Below are positions 41,615 to 50,103 of a DNA stretch of 64,000 bases, piece after piece. The stretch is taken from the NCBI RefSeq assembly GCF_014650695.1, contig NZ_BMVL01000006.1, positions 62,001 to 126,000 of the forward strand. The letters run 5' to 3'. Source of the stretch: Streptomyces avidinii. GTDB taxonomy: Bacteria > Actinomycetota > Actinomycetes > Streptomycetales > Streptomycetaceae. Both the position numbers and the translations under genes were made by a program. The notes beneath the pieces were generated by a model, which saw only the letters and a program-made list of their open reading frames with translations, did not search any database and had not been told where the DNA came from. Within the stretch, counting starts at the first letter, position 1; every line of letters starts with the position of its first letter.

Positions 41615-43018
41615 CCGAGCCGCCGGGTGGTCAAGCGGCGCTCGCCGATGGCGACGCCGATTCCCTCGAGTGGGACCGGCCAGGGCGCGTAGCGCCCTTT
41701 CACAGCCGGTCGACGCCAAGAGCAGCGAGCGCGTGCACGCCGCTCGCCATCGAGTCGGTGGCGGCGTTGGGCGAGGATGTCCTTGTTGTCGGGGACGCCG
41801 GTGGCGGCCGAGGCGACGGCCCGGGCCGAGCTTGCGGCGGGCAAGGATGAGGATGGTCAGCGCGATGGCGGCGCCGCCGGTGGGGAGCGCGGCGAGAACA
41901 TCGGGGTGGGCGGCGAGGGTTGCGGCGAGCGCGGTTCCGGCCGCCTGCCCGGTGCTGACCGACAGGATCAGCCAGGCGTACGCCTCGGTGGTGCGGGAGG
42001 CGGAGGCGAGAGCGTCCACGGTGTGGAAGCCGTTGGTGATGATCAAGGTGAAGAACAGCCCCGGGATCGCCGTGAGGGCGAGGGCTGTGCGGGGATCGGG
42101 CTGGGCCAGCAGGGGCGCCCAGCCGAGGAGGAACAGGGCGCTGGTGGTGATGAGCTGGGATTTGGTCGTGCCGGGCCATGCCCGGCGGGCGTAGATCAGA
42201 CTGCCCAGGAAGCTGCCGGTGGAGAACACGGCAGGAAGCAATCCACAGAGCATGGCCCGCCCGTGGGTGGCCGCCATGCCTGCGGCCCACACGTTCATCG
42301 CTCCGAACGCGAACCCCGTTCCTGCCAGCGCGGTGAGCAGCAGGACCAGGCCGGTGCTGATCAGCCGTCCTCTTTCCGTCACCGCGGCGGCAGGACGCCA
42401 GGTCTGCGACGGTGTGGCGGTCAGGACGACCGCCGTGCCCACCAGCCCGAGGGCGGCGGTCGCGGCCAATGCGGTGTCGGGCCCGTGCGTGGTCGCCAGC
42501 CACGAGGCGAGCAGGGGGCCCGCGATGTAGAGGAGGCCCTGCGAGCCGGTGTCGAGGGCTTGGACGACTCGGCGCCGCCCGAAGTCAGGCAGGACCTTGG
42601 GCCAAAGCGCGCGAAGCCCTGCTTCCAGCGGCGGTGTGACCAGACCCGCGAGCCCGACCACCGCGGTCACCGCCGCGGGATGCCCGCCCGCCCGGATCAA
42701 GGGGAGCGCTGCCAGGCAGCCGGCGTTGAGCAGCACCGCCGGTGTTGACACACGGGTTTGACCGTAGCGGTCCATCAGCCTGCCTTTGACCGGCTGGGAC
42801 AGCCCGGACGCCAGTCCGTAAAGGGCGGCGAGCATTCCGGCGAAGGCCAGCGACCCCCCGCCGCCGGTGATCCACAGGACGAGCCCCACCGGAACCATGG
42901 AGTTGGGCAGGCGCCCGATCAGAGTGCCGCCGAGCAGGCGGACAACGTGTCGGCTGCCCAGTACTGCGCCGTATGTGGCGAGCGGTGGGACGGTGGTCGG
43001 GTGTTCGGCCAGGGTCAA
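41585..43018 (-). CDS. MFS transporter with aberrant C-terminal tail
   Basis: 477 codons. The first ~395 residues are a typical 12-helix major facilitator: LLGGTLIGRLPNSMVPVGLVLWI, then the loop KGRLMDRYGQTRVS (the GxLaDrxGrkxxl-type motif A), through IALTILILARRKLG. From about 41830 the sequence becomes Arg/Pro-rich without membrane character, suggesting that the original stop was lost by a frameshift or rearrangement and the frame now runs on to 41585. The start is a TTG without a strong ribosome site. The substrate is unknown. The core may still function. Confidence 0.8.
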   Translation of the reverse strand: MTLAEHPTTVPPLATYGAVLGSRHVVRLLGGTLIGRLPNSMVPVGLVLWITGGGGSLAFAGMLAALYGLASGLSQPVKGRLMDRYGQTRVSTPAVLLNAGCLAALPLIRAGGHPAAVTAVVGLAGLVTPPLEAGLRALWPKVLPDFGRRRVVQALDTGSQGLLYIAGPLLASWLATTHGPDTALAATAALGLVGTAVVLTATPSQTWRPAAAVTERGRLISTGLVLLLTALAGTGFAFGAMNVWAAGMAATHGRAMLCGLLPAVFSTGSFLGSLIYARRAWPGTTKSQLITTSALFLLGWAPLLAQPDPRTALALTAIPGLFFTLIITNGFHTVDALASASRTTEAYAWLILSVSTGQAAGTALAATLAAHPDVLAALPTGGAAIALTILILARRKLGPGRRLGRHRRPRQQGHPRPTPPPTRWRAACTRSLLLASTGCERALRALAGPTRGNRRRHRRAPLDHPAARLRFRVNGVR

Positions 43019-43702
43019 CAGGGCAGGGCTTTCCGTCAGAGGGACTGCGGGGCGAGGGCAGGGCCAGGGGGCTTACGTCGTTGCGTGGGCGCGGTGGCGG
43101 CCGAAGGTGCTGCGGCAACGGCCGGTGAGCGGGGTGCGGTGCGGGGGTGTGATACGGCAGCACGACCGCGACGGCTTCCTCCAGTTGCCGGCCGATCCGT
43201 GCGAGGTCTTGGACGTGGTGGTCGGTTTGCGCTGAGAACAACCGCGGGCGGACGGCGATCTCATGGCAGGCCCGGGCGTTCGGCATGGTTGCCCGCATGG
43301 CGCACGTGCCGAGGAACCCGGAGCGGGAGCCTAGCCTGGAGCCGACCGGCCATCGCGGAACTTGTGATCTTCCGACAAGACCGCGGCAACGGCGTGCAGT
43401 TGCGGCGAAAAAGACGATGTGGGCGTGGGCCGCACGCGCACCGTGCGGCGTTCCTCGCTCCCGTCGGCGCATCGGGCCTCGACTGTCGTCCAACCCTGTC
43501 GTCAACGCCATCGGATCTCATGGGATCCGAGTTGTCGTCAGGCCCCGAAAAGCCCGGAGTCGTTGGTCGCGTCCCGCGCCTTCCGTCATTCGGTCGTCTA
43601 CCGACAGACGCATCGTCTCTCAGGCCTCATTCGACGCCGGTCCCTGGTCGGACCCGATCGACCAGCGGTGACGTCGCCTGTCACTGTCCCCTGAGACAGT
43701 CG
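43019..43702. other. upstream region of MFS gene, including near-palindrome
   Basis: 684 bp without a convincing gene. TCGGATCTCATGGGATCCGA (43511-43530) is a 20-bp palindrome with one mismatched pair. A minus-strand frame from ATG 43286 (HEIAVRPRLFSAQTDHHVQDLARIG) is possible but unsupported. Confidence 0.3.
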
Positions 43703-43873
43703 TCATACCTTGCTGCGGCATCCGGCGAGGAGGAGGGCGACCATGCCCTTGGCGTCGGCCTGGCCGTAGCCGGGGCCGGTGATGCAGAGGTTTCCGATGG
43801 CGCGCAGAAGCGTGTAGGCGGCGACACCGGGGCGGAGTTCCTGAGCGGCGGCGCAGGCGTCCAGCACCCCGCG
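43703..43873 (-). pseudogene. TetR-family C-terminal remnant
   Basis: About 56 residues ending the frame (LDACAAAQELRPGVAAYTLLRAIGNLCITG ... AKGMVALLLAGCRSKV) match the last helices of SbtR-like TetR regulators. The HTH is absent. It lies directly beside the IS630-like fragment, suggesting truncation by insertion and deletion. Confidence 0.55.
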
Positions 43874-43944
43874 CGTACCGGGCCGGCGCCGCCCTCCGGC
43901 TCGGCGGGACCTGCGACAGCTTCGGCCTGCCGGGCTGGAACGCG

Positions 43945-44349
43945 CCGAGCCGCGGGTGAGCGTGCGATCGGTGGAACGCCGGCGCCGCGCCCGGCACGAG
44001 GGCGGCATGGAGTCCCTGCGCTCGGCGGGTCCGGCGAACTCCGCGACCGTGACCGATGACCAGTTCACCGTGCTCGAAGGGAACTCGGCAAGGGCCCGTC
44101 GGCGCACGGCTTCGCTGACGAACGCCGGCCTCTGACCGGGTCCAGAAAGTGATCCGCCGACGTCTGCGGGTGAGCCTGTCGGTGGCGACGGTGTGGCGGC
44201 TGCTGGAGCGGCACGGCTGGTCCTGGCAGGCACCCGCCCGCAGAGCACTCGAGCGCGACGAATCCAACTCCGGCCCCACCTCATCGACGGCTGCCTCACC
44301 GCCACCGGCCTGGCCCTCGCACCACCGACCCCACCCTGAAAACCTCAGT
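43945..44349 (+). mobile_element. IS630-like element, internally deleted and frameshifted
   Basis: Successive transposase segments can be read across frames: RVSVRSVERRRRARHEGGMESLRSAGPANSATVTDDQF, then ELGKGPSAHGFADE, then QKVIRRRLRVSLSVATVWRLLERHGWSWQAPARRALERD, then directly the C-terminal RIQLRPHLIDGCLTATGLAL and stop at 44337. The DDE catalytic core between the last two is gone and at least two frameshifts are present. The right end (44327-44349) is repeated inverted at 44868-44889. Non-autonomous relic. Confidence 0.75.
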
Positions 44350-44889
44350 AGCTGCCGCTGGCATATTGCGCCGCAATGTGCGTGCCGGGCTGGAAAGGGC
44401 GCGATGGCCCTGCCAAGATCGGGGAGTGCCCCAAGGAAGCCCGCACCCGCCAGAACCTGCAGAATTGCGAGGTCTCCTGGCCACCCTCTTTGAGATGCAT
44501 CGTGGCGTCGAAGATCCATGTCTTGCTCTCTGGCCTGACTACCAAGATGCCATTGGCATTCTGGATTACGCCCGCCGGTTCCACTGCGCGCTACCTCCGG
44601 CGACCTGCGGGCAGCGCCACCGCGGTGACCAGGCCGGAATCCGACTCACCATCGTGCGGCACCTTCGCGCGGTGCTGGACAGGGAGGAGCTCGCAGCCAT
44701 CGATGACGCCCGGGCAGACGGCATGCAGTGGGCTGCCATCTCCCGACTGCTCGGAATGCAGCATCCTGGAAGCGCGATGAACCGTCGCGAACGCCTCAAG
44801 GCAGGGACGGAGCGCCCGGATGGGCGCCGGACGCGCGAGGCGAGAAAACGGATCTCTGACAACAACCACTGAGGTTTCAGGGTGGGGTC
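44327..44889. repeat. inverted pair of IS630-type ends flanking a 518-bp gene-bearing segment
   Basis: The 23 bp at 44327-44349 (GACCCCACCCTGAAAA...CAGT) recur as the reverse complement at 44868-44889, differing by one A. Between them lies one small gene (44426-44872) whose stop codon sits inside the right copy. The structure resembles a miniature composite transposon. Confidence 0.7.
44426..44872 (+). CDS. small conserved hypothetical protein within IS ends
   Basis: 148 residues (GTG at 44426; TTG 44366 also possible). N-terminal helical region (AELRGLLATLFEMHRGVEDPCLALW), then an Asp/Arg-rich helix (RHLRAVLDREELAAIDDARADG). An HTH-like segment follows (MQWAAISRLLGMQHPGSAMNRRERLKAG), with a basic tail. 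This suggests a small DNA-binding protein, similar in style to conserved Streptomyces hypotheticals. Composition is lower in GC than the core genes. It is enclosed by inverted IS630-like ends, so it may be mobile cargo. Confidence 0.65.
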   Translation: MPQGSPHPPEPAELRGLLATLFEMHRGVEDPCLALWPDYQDAIGILDYARRFHCALPPATCGQRHRGDQAGIRLTIVRHLRAVLDREELAAIDDARADGMQWAAISRLLGMQHPGSAMNRRERLKAGTERPDGRRTREARKRISDNNH

Positions 44890-45010
44890 CACGCTCACCC
44901 GCAGCTCTTTCGCGATCACCGTGGTCTTCTCGCCCCCGGCGAACCTCTCGCCGGCCTGAAGCCGGATCCCCTGGGCGGTGGGCGTCCGGCGCCGGGGATG
45001 GATGGTCCAG
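44868..45010 (-). mobile_element. second IS630-like fragment: N-terminal HTH fused to element end
   Basis: Minus strand reads TAQGIRLQAGERFAGGEKTTVIAKELRVSV, the N-terminal helix-turn-helix of IS630-type transposases. It then joins abruptly to the last ~22 bp of the element (DPTLK). Everything between is deleted. It lies in opposite orientation to the fragment at 43945. Confidence 0.7.
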
Positions 45011-45179
45011 GGCCCTTCGTCTGGATCATCTGGTCGTCGGGCAGGGCTGCTGACCGGAGAAATGACCGCGGTGTCGATCCCTATGCCCAGGCTGCACAGG
45101 CTTCTCGGTGGTGAGTTCGACGAAGCTCACCCACCGCTCCCGCGGTGTACGTGGCGTCGCGGAGGACTGCAGGGTCTGC

Positions 45180-45430
45180 TCACTGGATCAGTTCGATGTG
45201 CGGATGATCCGGGGACTCCGGGCACACGTGGAGCTGCAGGTCGTAGCCGCTCGCAACGACGATCATGGTGATGTTTCCCGGCGGGGTGCCGGGGAGGAGT
45301 GGCGTGGGATCGGTCCGCCCCTCCTCGGGGATCCAGCTCTCGCTGCCCGAGCTCCATTCGGTGCTCGCGATGGTGAGCAGCGGCACCGCCTCGGTGCCGC
45401 ACTCGGAGCAGACCCGGGGCAGTCGTGCGG
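45180..45430 (-). pseudogene. C-terminal remnant of a DUF1963/YwqG-like protein
   Basis: The last ~80 codons (RVCSECGTEAVPLLTIASTEWSSGSESWIPEEG ... NITMIVVASGYDLQLHVCPESPDHPHIELIQ) look like the end of a YwqG-type protein with a CxxCG metal-site-like motif. The upstream frame loses coding character and has no start, so the gene is truncated. Confidence 0.5.
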
Positions 45431-45848
45431 CGTGGACGACCCGGGGCGGGGATGCGGCCGGGTCGCCGTGCGTGCCGGCAGGGCCAGTTGGGGGAAGACC
45501 GCCGTGACGTCGAACGGCCGCGGCGGGGTGGTACGGATGCCGTTCGTAGCGCGATGCTGCCAGCAGCCTCCGACATGCGTGCGCCGATCCACGTCCAGCC
45601 GACACCAGGCAGATTCCCCGAGTCAGCAGGCCGACCAGAGGAAGATGCCTGCGAACGTCCGGCCCGGTCCGGGGCCGTCCACGGCGACGCGGAACACGCA
45701 GGGCGGCCATGACGTCCACAAAGGCGGGTGCACCTCCCGCCCGGCCGCCGGTCAGAACGAAGACAAGGGGACGACAGTGGCCGTCGGCAGCACGATGGAT
45801 CTTCGTCGTCAGTTCGTGGTCACCGCACTGGCTGTTGGAGGGTCGCGC
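45431..45848. other. gap between YwqG-like remnant and DHFR-like gene
   Basis: About 420 bp with no supportable gene on either strand. It presumably holds eroded 5' sequence of the YwqG-like remnant. Confidence 0.3.
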
Positions 45849-46391
45849 CTACGGTCGCACACGGAAGCGGAGCATCGTGATGGCGCCCGACTGGGTGTTG
45901 CTGAAAGGTTCCAGGTCGATCCTGCCGAGGGTTGGGGGCGAGAAGCGGACGCCGTCGCCCAGTAGCACCGGTAGGACGTACACCAGGATCTCGTCGACGA
46001 GCCCGCGCTGCAGGCACTGGGCGCCCACGTCGGCACCGAGGATCTCCAGGTTCTTGCCGCCCGCGGCGCTGCGTGCCGTGGCAACGGCTTCCTCAAGTCC
46101 ACAGGTGAGGAATGTGACGGTGGGGTCCGGCTCGTCGGGCGGCCTGTGGGTGAGGACGAACTGTGCTCCCCCGTCGTAGGTGGTGTCCTGGTCGGCCATG
46201 CCCTTGGCGACCTCGTACGTGCCCCGGCCGACGAGCATGGCGCCCGTGGCCGCCATGACCTCCGGGAACACGTCCGCAGTCAGGTACTCGGCAATCCAGT
46301 CCATCGCGTGGCCAGGACCGGCGATGAAGCCGTCCAGCGACATCGCCCTGTTCACAACCACTTTGCCGGTGCCGATGCCCACATCGCTCAT
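45849..46391 (-). CDS. dihydrofolate reductase-like (RibD C-terminal domain) protein
   Basis: 180-residue protein of the YwjB/YyaP-like DHFR superfamily. Typical segments are VVVNRAMSLDGFIAGPGHAMDWIAEY, AMLVGRGTYEVAKGM, FVLTHRPPDEPDPTVTFLT and NLEILGADVGAQCLQRGLVDEILVYVLPVLLGDGVRFS. It probably reduces a pteridine- or riboflavin-like substrate with NAD(P)H. The stand-alone gene appears intact although it lies among degraded elements. The ATG at 46391 opens MSDVGIGTGKVVVNRAMS. Confidence 0.9.
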   Translation of the reverse strand: MSDVGIGTGKVVVNRAMSLDGFIAGPGHAMDWIAEYLTADVFPEVMAATGAMLVGRGTYEVAKGMADQDTTYDGGAQFVLTHRPPDEPDPTVTFLTCGLEEAVATARSAAGGKNLEILGADVGAQCLQRGLVDEILVYVLPVLLGDGVRFSPPTLGRIDLEPFSNTQSGAITMLRFRVRP

Positions 46392-46439
46392 GCGTTTTCT
46401 CCACGGATCTTGGAGGCCCGAGGCCGAATCGGAGTTCGG

Positions 46440-46585
46440 CCGGTGGGGAGTTGCAAGCGTATCTGCGGCGGCGCAACGCGAACAAGCGACACCCGGACGT
46501 GCTGGCCGCGCAGCGTCGGGAACGTGCCCGGGTACGGCGTGAACGACACCGCCGGTGGGGTCGTCCTCGGTCCCGGGCAGGGTGA
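46440..46585 (+). mobile_element. transposase-like C-terminal fragment
   Basis: A clean frame LQAYLRRRNANKRHPDVLAAQRRERARVRRERHRRWGRPRSRAG ends at TGA 46583. The RRNANxRHPDVLAAQRRERAR pattern resembles transposase C-termini of DDE-type elements in Streptomyces. No other part of the element is recognisable nearby. Confidence 0.5.
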
Positions 46586-46743
46586 CCGACCCGGTGATCG
46601 TTTGTGGTCACCGCACCGGGCGGTGCTGCCTCGTCTCACATCCGTGCCGGACGGATCCGGATGCCGAGGTCACCGGTCGTGGCGGCCGCTGTGCCGGCAC
46701 GTCCTGGTCCTGGTGCATCGGGCATCCTCAGGCCCGCGGCCTC

Positions 46744-47732
46744 TCATCGGTCGGCGGAGATCCGCTTGCGGAAGACGTGGTAGGTCCAGCCCTGGTAGAC
46801 GAGGACGACGGGGAGCAGGACGAGGGCGACAACGGTCATGACCTTGAGTGCGTAGGGGCCGGACGCGGTGTTGTGCACGGTCAGGTCGAAGGCGCTGTTG
46901 GTGCTGGAGACCATGACCCTCGGGTAGAGCTCCGTGAACAGCGAGGCCACCGTTGCGGCCATCGCGAGGGTGGTACCGCTGAAGGCCCAGCCGTCGCGGC
47001 CGCTGCTGACGGCCCAGGCCGCGGCGGCGACGGCCAGTACGGCGGCGAGTTCGACGAGGTTGACGAGGATGCCCCCGGCGGCTACGGAGCGGGTCCAGAA
47101 GACGAAGGCGAGGACGACGAGGCCGGCGGGCAGGACCGTGCGACGGGCGAGCCGGTGCGCCCTGTCGCGGATCTCCCCGCTGGTCTTGAGGGCGAGGAAG
47201 GTCGCACCGTGCAGGAGGCAGAGCACGGTCAGGGTGATTCCGGTGAAGACGCCGTAGCCGGTGAACAGGTCCGCGAAGGTGCCCGCGTACTCCTGGTCGC
47301 CGCCGATGGGTACGCCGTGCAGCAGGTCTCCGAGCGCGATGCCGAGGACCAGGGGAACGGTCAGGCTGCCGGCGGTCAGCAGCATGGTCCAGGTCCGTCG
47401 CCACCCCGCGCCGTCGACGCGGTCGCGGTACTCGATGGCGATCCCACGGACGATGAGTCCGGCCAGGAGGAGGACGAGGGCGAGGTAGAAGCCGGAGAAG
47501 AGGGTGGCGTACCAGCCCGGGAAGGCGGCGAACATCGCGGCGCCCGCCGTGACCAGCCAGACCTCGTTGCCGTCCCATACCGGTCCGATGGTGTGGAGTA
47601 CGGCCCGGCGGCCCGCTTCGTCGCGGGAGAGCAGTCCGTGAGCATGCCGACGCCCAGGTCGAAGCCTTCCAGAACGAAGAAGCCGATCCACAGTACGGCG
47701 ATGAGGACGAACCAGAGGGTGGTGAATTGCAT
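46744..47732 (-). pseudogene. cydB: cydB, cytochrome bd ubiquinol oxidase subunit II, frameshifted
   Basis: The gene starts normally (MQFTTLWFVLIAVLWIGFFVLEGFDLGVGML). It then shifts frame at about 47637-47642, where one base is missing. The rest of CydB continues in another frame (HGLLSRDEAGRRAVLHTIGPVWDGNEVWLVTAGAAMFAAFPGWYATLFSGFY ... VFRKRISAD). All expected membrane helices are otherwise present. A single-base deletion could be a sequencing error, but cydA immediately upstream is damaged at three places, so operon decay is more likely. It lies 26 bp after cydA. Confidence 0.85.
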
Positions 47733-47758
47733 CGCGGGCCCTTCGGCGGCTCGGGACC

Positions 47759-49038
47759 TCAGTAGGTCATCTCGGGGGCGGGCTGGTCGTCCTGCTCCGT
47801 CGGGTCAGTGCCCTTGCGTGCGTGACGTGTCATCAGCACGGCGGCGACCACGGTCAGTGCGGCGTAGAGGAGCAAGAAGGCCACGATGCTGATGGCCACC
47901 TCGGTGGTACTGACGGAGGAGGAGACGCCGTCCTTCGTCAGCTGGAGGCCTTGCACGATCCATGGCTGGCGTCCGTTCTCGGTGAGGAGCCAGCCGGCGG
48001 TGTTGATGGCGAACGGCATCGGCACGGCCCATACCGAGGACCTTGCCGTTCCAGTGATTGGTGGCCAGCAGGGACAGCAAGTGGGGGATTTCCAGGATCT
48101 GCGTGGGCGTCTGGTCGTTCTTGCCTCCGCCGATCTGGAACAGGGAGAAGGAGCAGGGCTGGCAGGTCTCCCATTGCGCCTCGGCGGCGGCGATCTTCAT
48201 CGGTTGGTACTTGCCCTCGGTCACGCCCAGTTCGCTGCCGACGAGCATGGCGAAGAGCAGGGCGGGTACGAGACCAGCAGCGACAGGCGGGCGGACAGAC
48301 GGAAGGCCGCGCCCGAATGCTTCGTCGTGTGCGGGCCGACCCCGTCGCCGCCACCGCTGTCGGCGCCGTTGTCGGCGCCGGCCCCGTCGTGGGCCCCGTC
48401 GTCGGCGCGGAGGTCCTTGCGCAGGTGCCATGCGGAAACGGCGAGCATGACCATCGAACCGGTATGAGCGCGGCCAGCACCACGTGCACGTAACCGCGGA
48501 GGAAGACCGGGTTGGTGAACAGCGCCCACACGTCGTTGAGCTGCGGCCGGCCGCTGGACGGGTCGATGGCGTAGCCGACCGGATTCTGCATCCAGGAGTT
48601 CGCCGCCATGATGAACAGCGCCGACAGTGCGCTGCCGGCTGCCACGGCCCAGATCGTCGCCAGGTGGACCCGCTTGGACAGCTTGTCCCAACCGAAGATC
48701 CACAGGCCGAGGAAGGTCGATTCCAGGAAGAAGGCCGCGAGGCCCTCCATCGCCAGTGGGGCCCCGAACACATCGCCCACCGTGCGGGCGTACCCCGACC
48801 AGTCCATGCCGAACTGGAACTCCTGGACCAGACCGGTCACCACGCCGACGGCGACGTTGATCACCAGCAAGGTCCCGAAGAACCGCGTCAGCCGCAAGTA
48901 CTCGGCCCGCCCGCCCCGGTACCAGGCGGTCTGGAGCAGGGCCGTCAGCAGACTCAGCCCGATGGTCACCGGGACGAACAGGAAGTGGTAGATCGACGTC
49001 GTCGCGAACTGCAACCGCGCCAGATCCAGCTGACTCAT
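47759..49038 (-). pseudogene. cydA: cydA, cytochrome bd ubiquinol oxidase subunit I, multiply disrupted
   Basis: Begins MSQLDLARLQFATTSIYHFLFVPVTIGLSLLTALLQTAWYR, with haem-ligand His in the first helix. It then runs intact to GYVHVVLAALIPV. A frameshift near 48461 moves to a frame reading TGSMVMLAVSAWHLRKDL. A second near 48270 moves to ALLFAMLVGSELGVTEGKYQPMKIAAAEAQWETCQPCSFSLFQIGG. After NHWNGKVLGM (about 48030) some 75 residues with membrane helices are deleted before FAINTAGWLLTENGRQPWIVQGLQLT. It cannot encode a functional subunit. Followed by broken cydB; no cydDC nearby. Confidence 0.9.
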
Positions 49039-49166
49039 CTGTCCACACACATCACGGCGAAGCAGGCTGATCCTCAGCCGCCCAGACAAGCAGACCCGGA
49101 TCGGTGCGTCGACGCGCCGCACCCCCGGACTGCCTCGGCCATCCGTACGGCCCAGCCAATCCTGAT

Positions 49167-50018
49167 TCAGCCGTTCCCGAGAGAGGCCGCATGGTCGGGC
49201 ACTGCGGTCTGAAGCTCCTTGGACGGTCGTTCGTAGCCCGTGGAAGCGGGACGGGGCGGCAGGGCCGGCGACGGCAGGGCCACGTCCGTGTAGGGAACGG
49301 AGGACAGCAGATGGGCGATCATGTTGAGTCTGGCGCTGCGCTTGTCGTCGCTCTCGACCACGTACCACGGGGCGTCCAAGGCGTCCGTGTGGACGAACAT
49401 CTCGTCCTTGGCCCGGGAGTACGCCTCCCAGCGCGTCAGGGACTCCAGATCCATCGGAGAGAGCTTCCAGCGCCGCAACGGGTCCTCCGCACGGCGGCGG
49501 AAGCGTTCCTCCTGGACCGCATCGCTCACGGAGAACCAGTACTTGCGGAGCAGGATCCCGTCCTCGACCAGCATGCGCTCGAAGACCGGACACTGGCGAA
49601 GGAAGCGCTGGTGCTCGGCCGGCGTGCAGAAACCCATGACGTGTTCCACACCGGCACGGTTGTACCAGCTGCGGTCGAACAGAACGATCTCCCCGGCGGC
49701 GGGCAGGTGCTCGACGTACCGCTGGAAGTACCACTGCGTGCGCTCCCGCTCCGTCGGAGTGGGCAGAGCCGCGATGCGCGCGACGCGGGGGTTGAGGTGT
49801 TCGGCGACGCGCTTGATCGTGCCTCCCTTGCCCGCCGCGTCGCGGCCCTCGAAGACGACGACCAGGCGGGCGCCTTCCGCCCGCACCCATTCCTGAAGCT
49901 TGACCAGCTCCGTCTGGAGCCGTAGCAGCTCGCTCTCGTAGACCGCCTTCTTCAGGCCCACGGCCGTCCCCTCCTCGTCGTCGTCCAGTGCCGAGATCAA
50001 GTCAGTCACGGCAGGCAT
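49167..50018 (-). CDS. ppk2: polyphosphate kinase 2 family protein
   Basis: 283-residue PPK2. Walker A is VVVFEGRDAAGKGGTIKR, with the lid and Walker B region DRSWYNRAGVEHVMGFCTP and RWEAYSRAKDEMFVHTD. Such enzymes interconvert polyphosphate and nucleotides, typically making GTP or ATP from NDP plus polyP. The C-terminal tail (SPALPPRPASTGYERPSKE) is variable. It is divergent from the DevS-like kinase 85 bp away and heads the stress island, consistent with energy supply in non-growing cells. Confidence 0.93.
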   Translation of the reverse strand: MPAVTDLISALDDDEEGTAVGLKKAVYESELLRLQTELVKLQEWVRAEGARLVVVFEGRDAAGKGGTIKRVAEHLNPRVARIAALPTPTERERTQWYFQRYVEHLPAAGEIVLFDRSWYNRAGVEHVMGFCTPAEHQRFLRQCPVFERMLVEDGILLRKYWFSVSDAVQEERFRRRAEDPLRRWKLSPMDLESLTRWEAYSRAKDEMFVHTDALDAPWYVVESDDKRSARLNMIAHLLSSVPYTDVALPSPALPPRPASTGYERPSKELQTAVPDHAASLGNG

Positions 50019-50103
50019 CCGCGCGCAACGATGTCCCTCCGGTCCGGGGCGTGTCGATACGCTGACCCCCGGGGGACGGCACCGGCAGGCGGAGGGGAAG
50101 CGC

